The notes under the pieces are model-generated. The model saw nothing but the letters and a program-made list of their open reading frames with translations. It was not told the DNA's origin and did no database searches. A stretch of 64,000 nucleotides of DNA, taken from assembly GCF_013373795.3 (NCBI RefSeq), contig NZ_CP088022.1:6944001-7008000 (forward strand), given 5' to 3'. Positions 18,710-27,554 of this stretch are shown here, piece by piece. This DNA is from Bradyrhizobium quebecense. GTDB taxonomy: Bacteria > Pseudomonadota > Alphaproteobacteria > Rhizobiales > Xanthobacteraceae. Numbering within the stretch: position 1 is the stretch's first letter; every line of letters begins with the position of its first letter. The position numbers and the translations under genes were made by a program.

Positions 18710-19349
18710 ATGTCCAGATGTCGGTAATGTCGGCGACCTTGTCCGGGCTGCCGTCGACGATCGTTCCCGCCTTGTCGCGCGTGACCGAGATCATCTGCGA
18801 CACAAAGCGGACGGTCAGCTGGGTCGAGCGATCGCGCGTCTCCGCGCTGACGATCTCGGCCTTGTCGATCGACACGAACCGCGTCTCGGTCTTCTGCTCG
18901 TGCTTCTCGCGATCCTTGATCGCGGCCTCGAAGCTTTCATAGACCTCGGCCGACAGCAGGTCGCGCAACGCGCGGCGATCGCCGTTGGCGAAGGCCAGCA
19001 CGATCATTTCATAGGCCGAGCGGGCGCCCGAGAGGAAATGCCGCGGATCGAACGAGGAATCCTGGGCCACAACCGCGTCGAGACCCTGCGCCAGCGGCGT
19101 GCCGGGCTCGGCGATGCCCTTCCAGCGCTCCGTGGGCTCGACCGGTTCGGCGGGCGCGGCCGGGGCCGGCTGATCGATCACCGATCCCGGGATCGGCACG
19201 ACGTTGTTATCCTGGCCGCGCTGCAGGACGTTGGGTGCTGCACGATCATACGGCGGCCGCTCGCTTCCTGTGCGCTGGCCGAGAACGCTGCGCAGGCGCA
19301 GGAAGATAAATACGGCCAGCGCCAGGAAGATGATGGTGTAGATATCCAC
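18645..19349 (-). CDS. Tim44-like domain protein
   Basis: This 234-residue protein has an N-terminal membrane helix (MDIYTIIFLALAVFIFLRLRS), a Pro/Ala-rich linker (~45-75), and a C-terminal Tim44-like domain (~95-230) with FLSGARSAYEMIVLAFANGD, LRDLLSAEVYESFEAAIKDR and WTFARDSTSRDPNWKLVGTG. In alphaproteobacteria such TimA-like proteins are bound to the inner membrane; mitochondrial Tim44 is a distant relative. It is the first gene of the minus-strand group with mltA and smr, and divergent from secB. Confidence 0.88.
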   Translation of the reverse strand: MDIYTIIFLALAVFIFLRLRSVLGQRTGSERPPYDRAAPNVLQRGQDNNVVPIPGSVIDQPAPAAPAEPVEPTERWKGIAEPGTPLAQGLDAVVAQDSSFDPRHFLSGARSAYEMIVLAFANGDRRALRDLLSAEVYESFEAAIKDREKHEQKTETRFVSIDKAEIVSAETRDRSTQLTVRFVSQMISVTRDKAGTIVDGSPDKVADITDIWTFARDSTSRDPNWKLVGTGSAH

Positions 19350-19767
19350 GTCGAATTCGCTTTCTGGTCTCTGCCGGCAACGGGCCGGGCATCAAAGCGT
19401 TCCCGGTCGGGAACGGCAGAGATTACATCACCGATTGAGTCCGCAGCATGTAGGCACGAAACTATGCCCGGCCAATGGCGCTTTTTGGCACGGGCAAGTG
19501 TAGCGCGTTTTGACCCCGGGGGAAACCCGTTCCTTCCCGGAAATCGCGTATCTTCAATAATTTAGGAAGCCGTTAAGGGATTGGGCGGAGTTGCGCTCAC
19601 TGCCCCGTTGCCGGCGATTTGGCCGCAGGCCCGCCGGGGTGCACGCGCTCGTCGTCCTTGTGGACCGAGCCGGGGCTATGATAGCCACTCGCCGGCATCG
19701 GCATTCCCAAACCTTAACGCGTGCCGTCGGACATCTAATCCCGAGCGCCGCTCCAGGAGACATTTTC
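19350..19767. other. 418-bp divergent intergenic region, no gene seen
   Basis: This gap separates the Tim44-like gene (minus) and secB (plus), so it should hold both promoters. I see no convincing ORF, tRNA or long repeat. As I recall, related genomes often carry an fxsA gene near this position; none is visible here. CAGGAGA (19753-19759) is the secB ribosome binding site. Confidence 0.5.
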
Positions 19768-20256
19768 ATGACCAATGGCAACGGCGCCCCCGTCGAACAG
19801 CCCACTCCCCAGCTCAACGTACTGGCGCAGTACACCAAGGACCTGTCGTTCGAGAACCCGAATGCGCCGACCTCGCTCGGCCAGCAGCAACAGCAGCCGG
19901 CGATCAACATCCAGATCAACGTCTCCGCCAACAACCTGTCGGAGAATGAGTATGAGGTGATCCTCTCGATCGAGGGCAAGGCCGAGTCGGCCGGCAAGGT
20001 GATGTTCAGCTTCGACCTCGCCTATGCCGGCGTCTTCCGGATCGTGAACGTGCCGAAGGAGAACCTTCATCCGCTGGTCATGATCGAGTGCCCGCGGCTG
20101 CTGTTCCCGTTCGCGCGCGAGATCGTCGCGACCTCGGTCCGCGACGGCGGCTTCCCGCCCCTGCTGCTCGACCCCGTCGATTTCGTCGGTCTCTACCGTC
20201 AGAACATGGAGCGGCAGGCAGCCGCCCAGGCCGCCTCCGGCGTCAAACCGAGCTGA
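19768..20256 (+). CDS. secB: protein-export chaperone SecB
   Basis: SecB keeps precursor proteins unfolded and delivers them to SecA for Sec export. The 162-residue protein has [38 protein letters not shown] and the conserved [15 protein letters not shown] segment, then [17 protein letters not shown] near the C-terminus. The ATG at 19768 has CAGGAGA upstream; the frame is open 59 codons further back but that part looks non-coding. It is convergent with dnaQ across a repeat. Confidence 0.96.
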   Translation: MTNGNGAPVEQPTPQLNVLAQYTKDLSFENPNAPTSLGQQQQQPAINIQINVSANNLSENEYEVILSIEGKAESAGKVMFSFDLAYAGVFRIVNVPKENLHPLVMIECPRLLFPFAREIVATSVRDGGFPPLLLDPVDFVGLYRQNMERQAAAQAASGVKPS

Positions 20257-20296
20257 TCCCTACGCTCGAGAAAGTAACACTCGGGGAAGTGCAATC

Positions 20297-20429
20297 CGTC
20301 ATCCTGAGGAGCCCGCGCTTGCGGGCGTCTCGAAGGATCGACGGCCCCGCCGGTGGCCGTGCATCCTTCGAGGCTCGCTCCGCTCGCGCCTCCAGCGACA
20401 AAGGCGAAGCCTTTGCGCGGGGATGACGG
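20297..20429. repeat. palindromic repeat, family C (secB-dnaQ)
   Basis: CCGTCATCCTGAGGAGC and a right-hand GGGGATGACGG are inverted; CTCGAAGGATCGACGG and ATCCTTCGAGG form the inner arms. It sits between the converging secB and dnaQ genes, where it could also end transcription. Confidence 0.75.
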
Positions 20430-20440
20430 GGATATAGAGA

Positions 20441-21163
20441 TCAAGCCGCCGGTGCTGCAGCGGGCGCTGGCGGCGGCAAGTAATCGTTCCAGATCGGCTT
20501 GTCGCCGAGCGTCGCGACGAACGCCCGGTGGGCCTCGCGATCCGCGTCGCTGACCCGCGCAACCAGCGCCGTCTCGCGCTGCCGCCGCGGCGTATCGCCG
20601 TAGCTTCCGCTGCGCGCATTCGAATTTTCCGACGCCAGGATGAGTTGCGACTGCCGCGCTCCGATCAGGTCGATATAGACCTCGGCCAGCAGCTCGGCGT
20701 CGAGCAAGGCGCCGTGCTTGGTGCGGCGGGAATTGTCGATCTGATAGCGCGAGCAGAGGTCGTCGAGCCGGTTCGACACGCCGGGATGCTTGCGTCGCGC
20801 CAATAACAGCGTGTCGACCAATCGGTCTTTCGGAATGGCCTTCCGCTTGATGCGGTCGAGCTCGGCATTGATGAAGCTGATGTCGAACGACGCGTTGTGG
20901 ATCACCAGCGGCGTATCGCCGATGAAGGCCAGGAACTCGTCGACCACCTCGTTGAACAGCGGCTTGGAGGCCAGGAATTCGGTCGACAGCCCATGCACGG
21001 CGAACGCTTCCGCCGGCATGTCGCGTTCGGGATTGATGTAGACGTGGTAGGTCTGCCCCGTCGGCATGCGGTTGAAGATCTCGACGCAGCCGATCTCGAC
21101 CAGCCGGTCGCCGCGCAGCGGGTCGAGGCCAGTAGTTTCGGTATCGAGAACGATTTCGCGCAT
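20441..21163 (-). CDS. dnaQ: DNA polymerase III epsilon subunit (3'-5' proofreading exonuclease)
   Basis: DnaQ proofreads for the replicative polymerase. The 240-residue protein has the DEDDh exonuclease signature: VLDTETTGLDP (ExoI, ~residue 6), HNASFDISFINAEL (ExoII, ~100) and HGALLDAELLAEVY (ExoIII, His and Asp ~158). The C-terminal tail after ~180 would bind the polymerase alpha subunit. The start ATG at 21163 (MREIVLDTET) is chosen; the frame runs far upstream, but that region is coaE. It lies 31 bases after coaE on the minus strand. Confidence 0.95.
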   Translation of the reverse strand: MREIVLDTETTGLDPLRGDRLVEIGCVEIFNRMPTGQTYHVYINPERDMPAEAFAVHGLSTEFLASKPLFNEVVDEFLAFIGDTPLVIHNASFDISFINAELDRIKRKAIPKDRLVDTLLLARRKHPGVSNRLDDLCSRYQIDNSRRTKHGALLDAELLAEVYIDLIGARQSQLILASENSNARSGSYGDTPRRQRETALVARVSDADREAHRAFVATLGDKPIWNDYLPPPAPAAAPAA

Positions 21164-21194
21164 GACGTGAGGGAATCCGGAAAAGCGCGGCGAA

Positions 21195-21794
21195 TCAGGT
21201 TCGCCGCTCCGGCATCTTAACAACCTCGGCCAGAATGTCGCGGATGCGCGCCCGCACCGGATCAAGTCCGTGCGAGGTATCCACGATGAAATCCGCGCGT
21301 TTGCGCTTCTCGGCGTCCGGCATCTGCTTGGCGATGATGGCGTCGAGCTTGGCGGCATCCATGGTGCCCCGCGCCAGCACGCGCTCGCGCTGCAGTTCCG
21401 GCGAGGTGGTGACGACGACGACCGCATCGACGCGCTTCTCGCCGCCGGTCTCATACAGCAGCGGCACGTCGACGACGACGATCGGCGCGCCGGCGGCTTC
21501 CGCGTCGGCAAAGAATTTCTGCCGCGAGGCGCCAAGCATCGGATGCACGATCTGCTCGAGCTGCCGCATCGCCGCAGGGTCGTGCACCACGCGTGCCGAG
21601 AGTTTTGCGCGGTCGACCTTGCCGTTCGCAGTGGTGCCGGGAAAGGCTGCCTCGATCGCAGGTGCGGCTTCGCCTTCATAGAGCTGATGCACGGCCGCAT
21701 CGGCGTCGTACACCGGCACGCCAGCCTCCATGAAGAGTTTGGCCGTGGTGGATTTTCCCATCCCGATCGAGCCGGTGAGTCCCAAAATCAACAT
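21195..21794 (-). CDS. coaE: dephospho-CoA kinase
   Basis: CoaE phosphorylates dephospho-CoA at the 3' hydroxyl, the last step of coenzyme A synthesis. The 199-residue protein starts [20 protein letters not shown], with the P-loop [23 protein letters not shown] and [14 protein letters not shown] are the family motifs that place the CoA and metal ligands. It forms a minus-strand unit with maf upstream and dnaQ downstream, a conserved neighbourhood in alphaproteobacteria. Confidence 0.95.
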   Translation of the reverse strand: MLILGLTGSIGMGKSTTAKLFMEAGVPVYDADAAVHQLYEGEAAPAIEAAFPGTTANGKVDRAKLSARVVHDPAAMRQLEQIVHPMLGASRQKFFADAEAAGAPIVVVDVPLLYETGGEKRVDAVVVVTTSPELQRERVLARGTMDAAKLDAIIAKQMPDAEKRKRADFIVDTSHGLDPVRARIRDILAEVVKMPERRT

Positions 21795-21830
21795 CGGATC
21801 AGCATCTCTCCGTCGCCATGTCTCGGCACC

Positions 21831-22439
21831 TCACACCGCGAGAAGTTTCTCGCGGCGCAGGAATGCGAGCAGCGACAATAGCGGCAGGCCGAGGATGGTG
21901 AAATGGTCGCCTTCGATCCGCTCGAACAGATGCACGCCGAGGCCCTCGAGCTGGTAGGCACCGACGCTGGTCGTCACCGCCTCCCCGGCCTGGTCGAGAT
22001 AGGCTTCGATCTCGTCGGCAGCAAGCCGCCGCATCGTCATCCGGGCCACGCTCACATCGTCGAACAGGACTTTCCCATCGCGCGCGACCGAGACGGCTGA
22101 GTGCAGCGCGTGCGTCTGTCCGGCGAGCAGGCCGAGCTGCTCGGCAGCCTGGGCACGGCCGGCAGGCTTGCTGAACATCCGCTCCCCCAGCGCCAGGGTC
22201 TGGTCGGCGCCGACGACATATTGACCCGGCCTCTGCCTCGATATGAACAGCGCCTTCTCGCGCGCCAGGAGCGATGCGATCTCGCCCGGCGCCGAAAGGC
22301 CGGAATTTTTCTGCACCGCGCGCTCATCGATATCGGCCGGCAGCGCCTCGAATTCGAGGCTGGCGCTTTCAAGCAGCATCCTTCGCGCACGGCTTTGCGA
22401 TGCAAGGATCAGCTTCTGCGGGCCGCGCCAGATGCTCAT
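21831..22439 (-). CDS. maf: Maf-family nucleoside triphosphate pyrophosphatase
   Basis: Maf proteins hydrolyse non-canonical or pyrimidine nucleoside triphosphates to monophosphates and are linked to septum control. The 202-residue protein has LILASQSRARRMLLESA (N-terminal nucleotide loop), VVGADQTLALGERMFSKP with the catalytic Asp, and VGAYQLEGLGVHLFERIEGD near the C-terminus, all standard. It starts 10 bases after the PPSR stop, so the genes PPSR - maf - coaE - dnaQ likely form one operon. Confidence 0.93.
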   Translation of the reverse strand: MSIWRGPQKLILASQSRARRMLLESASLEFEALPADIDERAVQKNSGLSAPGEIASLLAREKALFISRQRPGQYVVGADQTLALGERMFSKPAGRAQAAEQLGLLAGQTHALHSAVSVARDGKVLFDDVSVARMTMRRLAADEIEAYLDQAGEAVTTSVGAYQLEGLGVHLFERIEGDHFTILGLPLLSLLAFLRREKLLAV

Positions 22440-22449
22440 GATTTGGCGG

Positions 22450-23286
22450 TTACTCCGACGGTCGCGCGCGCTGGCGGTCGTTATAGAGCTTCATGATCGC
22501 AGCCGCCGTCTCCTCGATCGAGCGACGCGTCACGTCGAGCAATGCCCAGTTGAATTTCGCGCTCAGGCGCCGTGCAAACGCGACTTCGTCGGCCACCGCC
22601 TGCTTGTCGATGTAGGTGTCGTTGTCGCGGTCGCCCATCGTGAGCAGGCGGTTCTGCCGGACCTGGATCAAGCGCTCCGGCGTCGCATGCAGGCTGACCA
22701 CCAACGGTTTCTTCAGGGTCTCGAGCTGGTGCGGCAGCGGGATGCCCGGAACCAGCGGCACATTCGCGGTGCGGATGCCGCGGTTGGCGAGATAGATCGA
22801 GGTCGGCGTCTTCGATGTGCGGGACACGCCGACCAGGACGACGTCGGCCTCCTCGAGGCCTTCGACATGCTGACCGTCGTCATGGATCATCGTGTAATTC
22901 AGCGCGTCGATCCGGCTGAAATATTCCGCGTTCAGCACATGCTGCGCACCGACGCGTCCGGTCGTCGCGGCACCCAGATACGCCTCGAACAACTGCATCA
23001 CCGGCCCGATGATCGACAGGCTCGGCACGTTGATCTGCTTGCACTTGCCCTCGAGCCGGCCGACCAGATCCTTCTCAAGCAGCGTGAACAGGACAATGCC
23101 CGGCGATTCCTCGATCTCGTCGAGCACGCGATCGAGCTGCTTCTGGCTGCGCACCAAAGGATAGACATGCTCGACCGCGGTCACGTTGGCGTATTGCGCG
23201 GCGACCGCGCGCGCCACGGTGATCAGCGTCTCGCCGGTCGAATCAGACACCAGATGCAGGTGGAAATAATTAGAGGTCGTCGGCAC
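22450..23286 (-). CDS. pyruvate, phosphate dikinase regulatory protein-like kinase/pyrophosphorylase (DUF299)
   Basis: This 278-residue protein belongs to the PPSR/PDRP family that phosphorylates and dephosphorylates PPDK or PEP synthetase. It starts with GTG at 23286 ([20 protein letters not shown]); the SDSTGET motif is diagnostic, and the P-loop-like [18 protein letters not shown] lies at ~150. In alphaproteobacteria the gene is often next to the chromosomal origin. Here it points away from a 446-bp gap that has origin-like features. Confidence 0.92.
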   Translation of the reverse strand: MPTTSNYFHLHLVSDSTGETLITVARAVAAQYANVTAVEHVYPLVRSQKQLDRVLDEIEESPGIVLFTLLEKDLVGRLEGKCKQINVPSLSIIGPVMQLFEAYLGAATTGRVGAQHVLNAEYFSRIDALNYTMIHDDGQHVEGLEEADVVLVGVSRTSKTPTSIYLANRGIRTANVPLVPGIPLPHQLETLKKPLVVSLHATPERLIQVRQNRLLTMGDRDNDTYIDKQAVADEVAFARRLSAKFNWALLDVTRRSIEETAAAIMKLYNDRQRARPSE

Positions 23287-23732
23287 CGGGGCCCCTGTCT
23301 ATCCTGTGAATCCCTGTGGAGGTCGAGGAGAAGAATCCGGGTCCGCCGCCAGGTCCCTGTATATCTCGTCCCCTTCTTCACAGCACCGCCGAAAAGGATA
23401 AGTCGACGTCATCGGACGGATGATAGTGAACCGGTGTGGATTTGTCTCTTCATAAGCTGGCCACAGAGGTACGCAACCGATTGAGTTGAGCGACAGATTC
23501 CGGATGTCCGGTCCCGCCGGCCGAAATGTTGAGGGATGTGAACAAGCCCGCAAGAACGGCTGGATTGTTTTGCATGAGTCCAATTCACCGTCACTTAGAC
23601 TCAAACCTTAGATTCTAAACTTAATTAAGTTTAGGAGAGCCGTGTGAGCGGATATGTATCGGTCCCTCGCAAGCAGGGCTTGGCTCGCAACGCTGAGACC
23701 GCCCGAGCTGTTCCCTGAAAGGCATCGCCGCG
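23287..23732. other. candidate chromosomal origin region (oriC-like gap)
   Basis: This 446-bp non-coding gap separates divergent PPSR and hemJ. Six GANTC sites occur at 23308, 23333, 23496, 23576, 23598 and 23611, far more than chance would give in GC-rich DNA. CTAAACTTAATTAAGTTTAG (23615-23634) is a perfect 20-bp palindrome and the most AT-rich part. DnaA-box-like words are only degenerate (TGTGGATTT near 23436, TGTGAATCC near 23306). Position near parAB/parS and gene polarity support the idea; without skew data it stays a candidate. Confidence 0.5.
23615..23634. promoter_or_regulatory. perfect 20-bp AT-rich palindrome, possible CtrA or other regulator site
   Basis: CTAAACTTAATTAAGTTTAG reads the same on both strands and overlaps a GANTC site at its left end (23611-23615). 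The TTAATTAA centre resembles the TTAA half-sites bound by CtrA-like regulators. It lies ~100 bases upstream of hemJ. Confidence 0.45.
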
Positions 23733-24158
23733 ATGTTGTATGACTGGATCAAGGCCCTGCACATCGTTGCCGTGATCTCCTGGATGGCGGGCATGCTCTA
23801 TCTGCCGCGGCTGTTCGTCTATCATTGCGAGGCCGAGACGGGCTCGAAGCAGTCCGAGATCTTCAAGGTCATGGAGCGGCGACTTTTGAAGGCGATCATC
23901 AACCCCGCGATGATCGTGACCTGGCTCGCCGGGCTTTATCTGGCCTGGGCCGGACACTGGTACCTATCGGGCTGGTTTCACGTCAAATTTACGCTGGTCC
24001 TCATCATGTCGGGTATCCACGGCTTTTTGTCCCGCTGCGTCAAGGATTTCGCCGCCGACCGGAATCAACGCACCCAGAAATTCTATCGCATTATCAACGA
24101 GGTGCCGACGCTTCTGATGATCCTGATCGTGATCATGGTGGTCGTGAAGCCGTTCTAG
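23733..24158 (+). CDS. hemJ: HemJ-type protoporphyrinogen IX oxidase
   Basis: HemJ oxidises protoporphyrinogen IX to protoporphyrin IX in haem synthesis. The 141-residue membrane protein has four helices. Conserved residues are seen in KALHIVAVISWMAGMLYLPRLFVYH (His near residue 10 in helix 1; R near 26) and FHVKFTLVLIMSGIHGFL with the conserved His/Lys pair. It opens the rightward gene block and is followed by rho after a 251-bp leader. Confidence 0.93.
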   Translation: MLYDWIKALHIVAVISWMAGMLYLPRLFVYHCEAETGSKQSEIFKVMERRLLKAIINPAMIVTWLAGLYLAWAGHWYLSGWFHVKFTLVLIMSGIHGFLSRCVKDFAADRNQRTQKFYRIINEVPTLLMILIVIMVVVKPF

Positions 24159-24330
24159 ACATCGCGATGCTCAAGACGCATGCTTCAGTCCTTCTTGCGA
24201 AGAACGAATCGATTTTCTATATAGGGCTTATCCCACCCCACGCAGGCGGATGTGGTCGCGTTTCGGTTCTTTTCGGGCCGGCGCCGCATCAGGTTTGAAA
24301 GCCCAAACGGCACTTTCCTGGCTGAGACCT

Positions 24331-24358
24331 GCGGACCTTCCTTTGGCGTCCGCTTTTT
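24331..24358 (+). terminator. terminator-like hairpin in the rho leader
   Basis: GCGGAC (24331-24336) pairs with GTCCGC (24348-24353) and is followed by TTTTT, an intrinsic-terminator design 52 bases before the rho start codon. It could end hemJ transcripts or attenuate rho itself. Confidence 0.55.
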
Positions 24359-24409
24359 CCAAGCCACCTCGCACCCCTTCCCTACTTACTTCCTCACAGG
24401 ACGACCCCG

Positions 24410-25675
24410 ATGCGGGAAATCAAACTCCAGGACCTCAAATCGAAAACGCCGGCCGAGCTCGTCTCGTTCGCGGAAGAGAACGGGGTCGAGAATGCCAGCA
24501 CCATGCGCAAGCAGGAGCTGATGTTCGCCATTCTCAAAAACCTCGCCGCCGCCGAGACCGACATTGTCGGCGAGGGCGTCGTGGAGGTGCTGTCCGACGG
24601 ATTCGGCTTCCTTCGATCGCCCGATGCGAACTACCTGCCTGGTCCCGACGACATCTACGTCTCGCCCTCGCAAATCCGCCGCTTCGGCCTGCGCACAGGC
24701 GACACCATCGAAGGGCACATCCGCAGCCCGAAGGAAGGCGAACGCTACTTCGCGCTGCTGAAGGTCAATACGCTCAACTTCGAGGATCCCGAGAAGGCCA
24801 AGCACAAGGTCAATTTCGACAACCTCACGCCGCTGTTTCCCAATCAGCGTTTCCGCATGGAGCTTGAGGATTCCACCAAGAAGGATCTCTCTGCCCGCGT
24901 GATCGATATCGTCGCGCCGATCGGCAAGGGCCAGCGCGCGCTGATCGTGGCGCCGCCGCGCACCGGCAAGACGGTGCTGATGCAGAACATCGCGCACTCC
25001 ATCACCGCCAATCATCCCGACTGCTATCTGATCGTGCTTCTGATCGACGAGCGTCCGGAAGAAGTCACGGACATGCAGCGCTCGGTGAAGGGCGAGGTGG
25101 TGTCGTCGACTTTCGACGAACCCGCCGTGCGTCACGTTCAGGTCGCCGAGATGGTGATCGAGAAGGCCAAGCGTCTCGTCGAGCACGGCCGCGATGTCGT
25201 GATCCTGCTCGACTCGATCACACGCCTCGGCCGGGCCTACAACACCGTGGTGCCGTCATCCGGCAAGGTGCTGACCGGCGGTGTCGACGCCAACGCCCTG
25301 CAGCGCCCGAAGCGCTTCTTCGGTGCCGCGCGCAACATCGAGGAGGGCGGTTCGCTGACCATCATCGCGACCGCGCTGGTCGACACCGGCAGCCGTATGG
25401 ACGAAGTCATCTTCGAAGAGTTCAAGGGCACCGGTAACTCCGAACTGATCCTCGACCGCAAGGTCTCGGACAAGCGGACCTTCCCGGCGATCGATATTGC
25501 CCGCTCCGGCACCCGTAAGGAGGAGCTCATCACCGATCCGCAGGTGCTGAAGAAGATGTACGTCCTGCGCCGCATCCTCAATCCGATGGGCACCATGGAC
25601 GCGATCGACTTCCTGCTCGACAAGCTCCGGAACACGAAGAGCAACTCGGAATTCTTCGATTCCATGAACACCTGA
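24410..25675 (+). CDS. rho: transcription termination factor Rho
   Basis: Rho is the hexameric RNA helicase that ends transcription. The 421-residue protein has the N-terminal helical part ([20 protein letters not shown]), a cold-shock RNA-binding fold with [22 protein letters not shown] (~65-85), Walker [14 protein letters not shown] (~180), Walker [17 protein letters not shown] (~263), the Q loop [12 protein letters not shown] and R loop [11 protein letters not shown]. Length and motifs are standard, without insertions. A strong terminator follows. Confidence 0.97.
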   Translation: MREIKLQDLKSKTPAELVSFAEENGVENASTMRKQELMFAILKNLAAAETDIVGEGVVEVLSDGFGFLRSPDANYLPGPDDIYVSPSQIRRFGLRTGDTIEGHIRSPKEGERYFALLKVNTLNFEDPEKAKHKVNFDNLTPLFPNQRFRMELEDSTKKDLSARVIDIVAPIGKGQRALIVAPPRTGKTVLMQNIAHSITANHPDCYLIVLLIDERPEEVTDMQRSVKGEVVSSTFDEPAVRHVQVAEMVIEKAKRLVEHGRDVVILLDSITRLGRAYNTVVPSSGKVLTGGVDANALQRPKRFFGAARNIEEGGSLTIIATALVDTGSRMDEVIFEEFKGTGNSELILDRKVSDKRTFPAIDIARSGTRKEELITDPQVLKKMYVLRRILNPMGTMDAIDFLLDKLRNTKSNSEFFDSMNT

Positions 25676-25696
25676 GGCCACGGCCGAACCGAATAG

Positions 25697-25726
25697 GGCG
25701 CTCCGCACAAACGGGGCGCCTTTTTT
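25697..25726 (+). terminator. intrinsic terminator after rho
   Basis: GGCGCTCCG (25697-25705) pairs with CGGGGCGCC (25712-25720), with one U-G pair, followed by TTTTTT. It lies 22 bases after the rho stop codon. Confidence 0.85.
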
Positions 25727-25976
25727 ATGCTGCGGATTTGCTGCAGTAGGGCGCAGCATGGTTTGGGCTGGTTCGGCTCACCGAATATTCACATAAATAT
25801 CTGATATAATTCATCTTTATTCCTTATAGACTATGGTCTGGTCAGCGGTAGTGCAGCAAAGATTGCCGCGCGCTTGTCGCAACCAGATGGGCTCTGTTGC
25901 ATTGCAGTATATTTGCGGCATGGCACGCGAAATGGAAGCGGCATTGCCTTTGCCGATTTGCTGGAAGAAATAGGCG
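25727..25976. other. AT-richer intergenic region before mnmE
   Basis: The 301 bases between rho and mnmE start with the rho terminator. The remainder includes an AT-rich stretch at about 25787-25835 (ACATAAATATCTGATATAAT), which is the likely mnmE promoter area. No ORF or repeat is convincing. Confidence 0.4.
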
Positions 25977-27302
25977 ATGCATCCGCGCGACCAGACCATC
26001 TTCGCATTGTCCTCCGGGCGGCCACCGAGTGCGATCGCCATAGTCAGGTTGTCTGGCCCAATGGCCGAGTCGGTCATTGCAGGACTGGTGGGCAAGACGC
26101 CGGTCCCGCGAATGGCGACCCGCGCGTTGCTCCGCGATTCGAACCATCAACCGATCGATGATGCGGTCGTGTTGTGGTTCCCGGGTCCGGCGAGTGCGAC
26201 CGGCGAGGACGTGGCCGAATTTCATGTCCATGGCGGACGCGCGGTGTTGGCCGCGCTGTTCGATGCCATCGCGGCGTTCGAGAATGTGCGGCCGGCCGAG
26301 CCGGGCGAGTTCACCCGGCGGGCATTCGAGAACGGCAAGCTCGACCTGACCGAGGCCGAGGGCCTTGACGATCTGATCCATGCCGATACCGATCGCCAAC
26401 GGCGCCAGGCGCTGCGCCAGCTGAAAGGGTTGCTCGGCGATCGCGCGCGCGACTGGCGCGAGCGGATCATCGCGGCATCCGCGCTGATCGAGGCCGGCAT
26501 CGATTTCTCCGATGAAGGCGATATCCCGGCGGAGCTGATCGCGCCGGCGCTCGAGAAGATCCGGGCGCTGTATGATGAGATCAAACAGGTGCTTGCGGGG
26601 CAGGGCCAAAGCGAGCGGCTGCGCGACGGCCTGGTGGTCGCGATCGCAGGTCCGCCGAATGTCGGCAAATCGACCCTGATCAATCAGCTTGCCAAGCGCG
26701 AGGTCGCGATCGTCTCGCCGCATGCCGGCACCACCCGCGACGTGATCGAAGTGCAGCTCGATCTCGATGGCTATCCTGTCACGGTCATCGACACCGCCGG
26801 GATCCGCGAGACCGACGACCCGGTGGAGCAGGAGGGTGTCCGCCGCGCCCGGACCCGCGCCGCGGAAGCCGATCTCGTGCTGTGGCTGGCCGACAGCCGC
26901 GGCCACAAGGTGGGGCATGGCGGAACGACGCCAACCTGGCTGGTGCGGAACAAGATCGACCTCGTCAGGGCCCCGTCGGGTGAAGACAGCAGTTACGCCG
27001 AGTTCCGGATCTCGGCGGCCCGCGGCGACGGCCTCTCCGAACTGATCGCCGCACTGGTCGGTTTCGCTCACGACTATTTCGCGACCAGCGAGGGCGGTCT
27101 GATCAGCCGCACGCGGCAGCGCAGAATGCTTGAGGAGACCGTCGAATCTCTCCGGCGCAGCATCGATGTGGTCGGGCAGGGCGAGGAACTCGCCGCCGAG
27201 GAACTTCGCAGGGCCGCTTATTCGCTCGGACATCTGCTCGGTCGGGTGGATGTCGAGGACATCCTGGACGTCATCTTCCGCGAGTTCTGTGTCGGGAAGT
27301 AG
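25977..27302 (+). CDS. mnmE: tRNA uridine-5-carboxymethylaminomethyl modification GTPase MnmE
   Basis: MnmE works with MnmG to add cmnm5 to U34 of certain tRNAs. The 441-residue protein starts [21 protein letters not shown] with the N-terminal folate-binding domain (~1-115). The inserted G domain has [14 protein letters not shown] (G1, ~225), TTRD (G3 region), [10 protein letters not shown] and NKIDL. The C-terminal tail is FCVGK, matching the catalytic C-x-GK. Its partner mnmG lies 252 bases downstream, across three parS sites. Confidence 0.96.
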   Translation: MHPRDQTIFALSSGRPPSAIAIVRLSGPMAESVIAGLVGKTPVPRMATRALLRDSNHQPIDDAVVLWFPGPASATGEDVAEFHVHGGRAVLAALFDAIAAFENVRPAEPGEFTRRAFENGKLDLTEAEGLDDLIHADTDRQRRQALRQLKGLLGDRARDWRERIIAASALIEAGIDFSDEGDIPAELIAPALEKIRALYDEIKQVLAGQGQSERLRDGLVVAIAGPPNVGKSTLINQLAKREVAIVSPHAGTTRDVIEVQLDLDGYPVTVIDTAGIRETDDPVEQEGVRRARTRAAEADLVLWLADSRGHKVGHGGTTPTWLVRNKIDLVRAPSGEDSSYAEFRISAARGDGLSELIAALVGFAHDYFATSEGGLISRTRQRRMLEETVESLRRSIDVVGQGEELAAEELRRAAYSLGHLLGRVDVEDILDVIFREFCVGK

Positions 27303-27314
27303 CGGGCGCCCATC

Positions 27315-27330
27315 TGTTTCACGTGAAACA
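27315..27330. promoter_or_regulatory. parS site 1
   Basis: TGTTTCACGTGAAACA, the exact ParB-binding parS consensus, lies 12 bases after mnmE. Confidence 0.95.
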
Positions 27331-27361
27331 TGGTTTAGATCTGGTTAAGGACACTTCCTCC

Positions 27362-27377
27362 TGTTTCACGTGAAACA
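27362..27377. promoter_or_regulatory. parS site 2
   Basis: A second exact TGTTTCACGTGAAACA, 31 bases after site 1, in the mnmE-mnmG gap. Confidence 0.95.
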
Positions 27378-27390
27378 AATGTCGCGGTAT

Positions 27391-27424
27391 GAGCGGACCT
27401 GTTTCACGTGAAACAGGTCCGCTC
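27391..27424. promoter_or_regulatory. parS site 3 inside a 34-bp perfect palindrome
   Basis: The 16-bp parS core is at 27400-27415. Nine further bases on each side (GAGCGGACC left, GGTCCGCTC right) extend the symmetry to a perfect 34-bp palindrome. The hairpin has no U tract, so a terminator role is unlikely. Confidence 0.93.
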
Positions 27425-27554
27425 CCGTCAGTGCGAACGAAGCGACTTGTCCCCGAAGGCGGAATCAATCCATATCTCGACCCAGGATTGGTTCTCGGGC
27501 CCGCGACCCAACTTCGTTCTTCCGGCTTTCATCACTCCGCGATAGAAGTCCGCC

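Noticed and set aside
23299..23604. A 101-codon minus-strand frame in the origin-like gap
   Set aside because: No homology-like motif and no ribosome binding site; it lies in an area with many non-coding signals.
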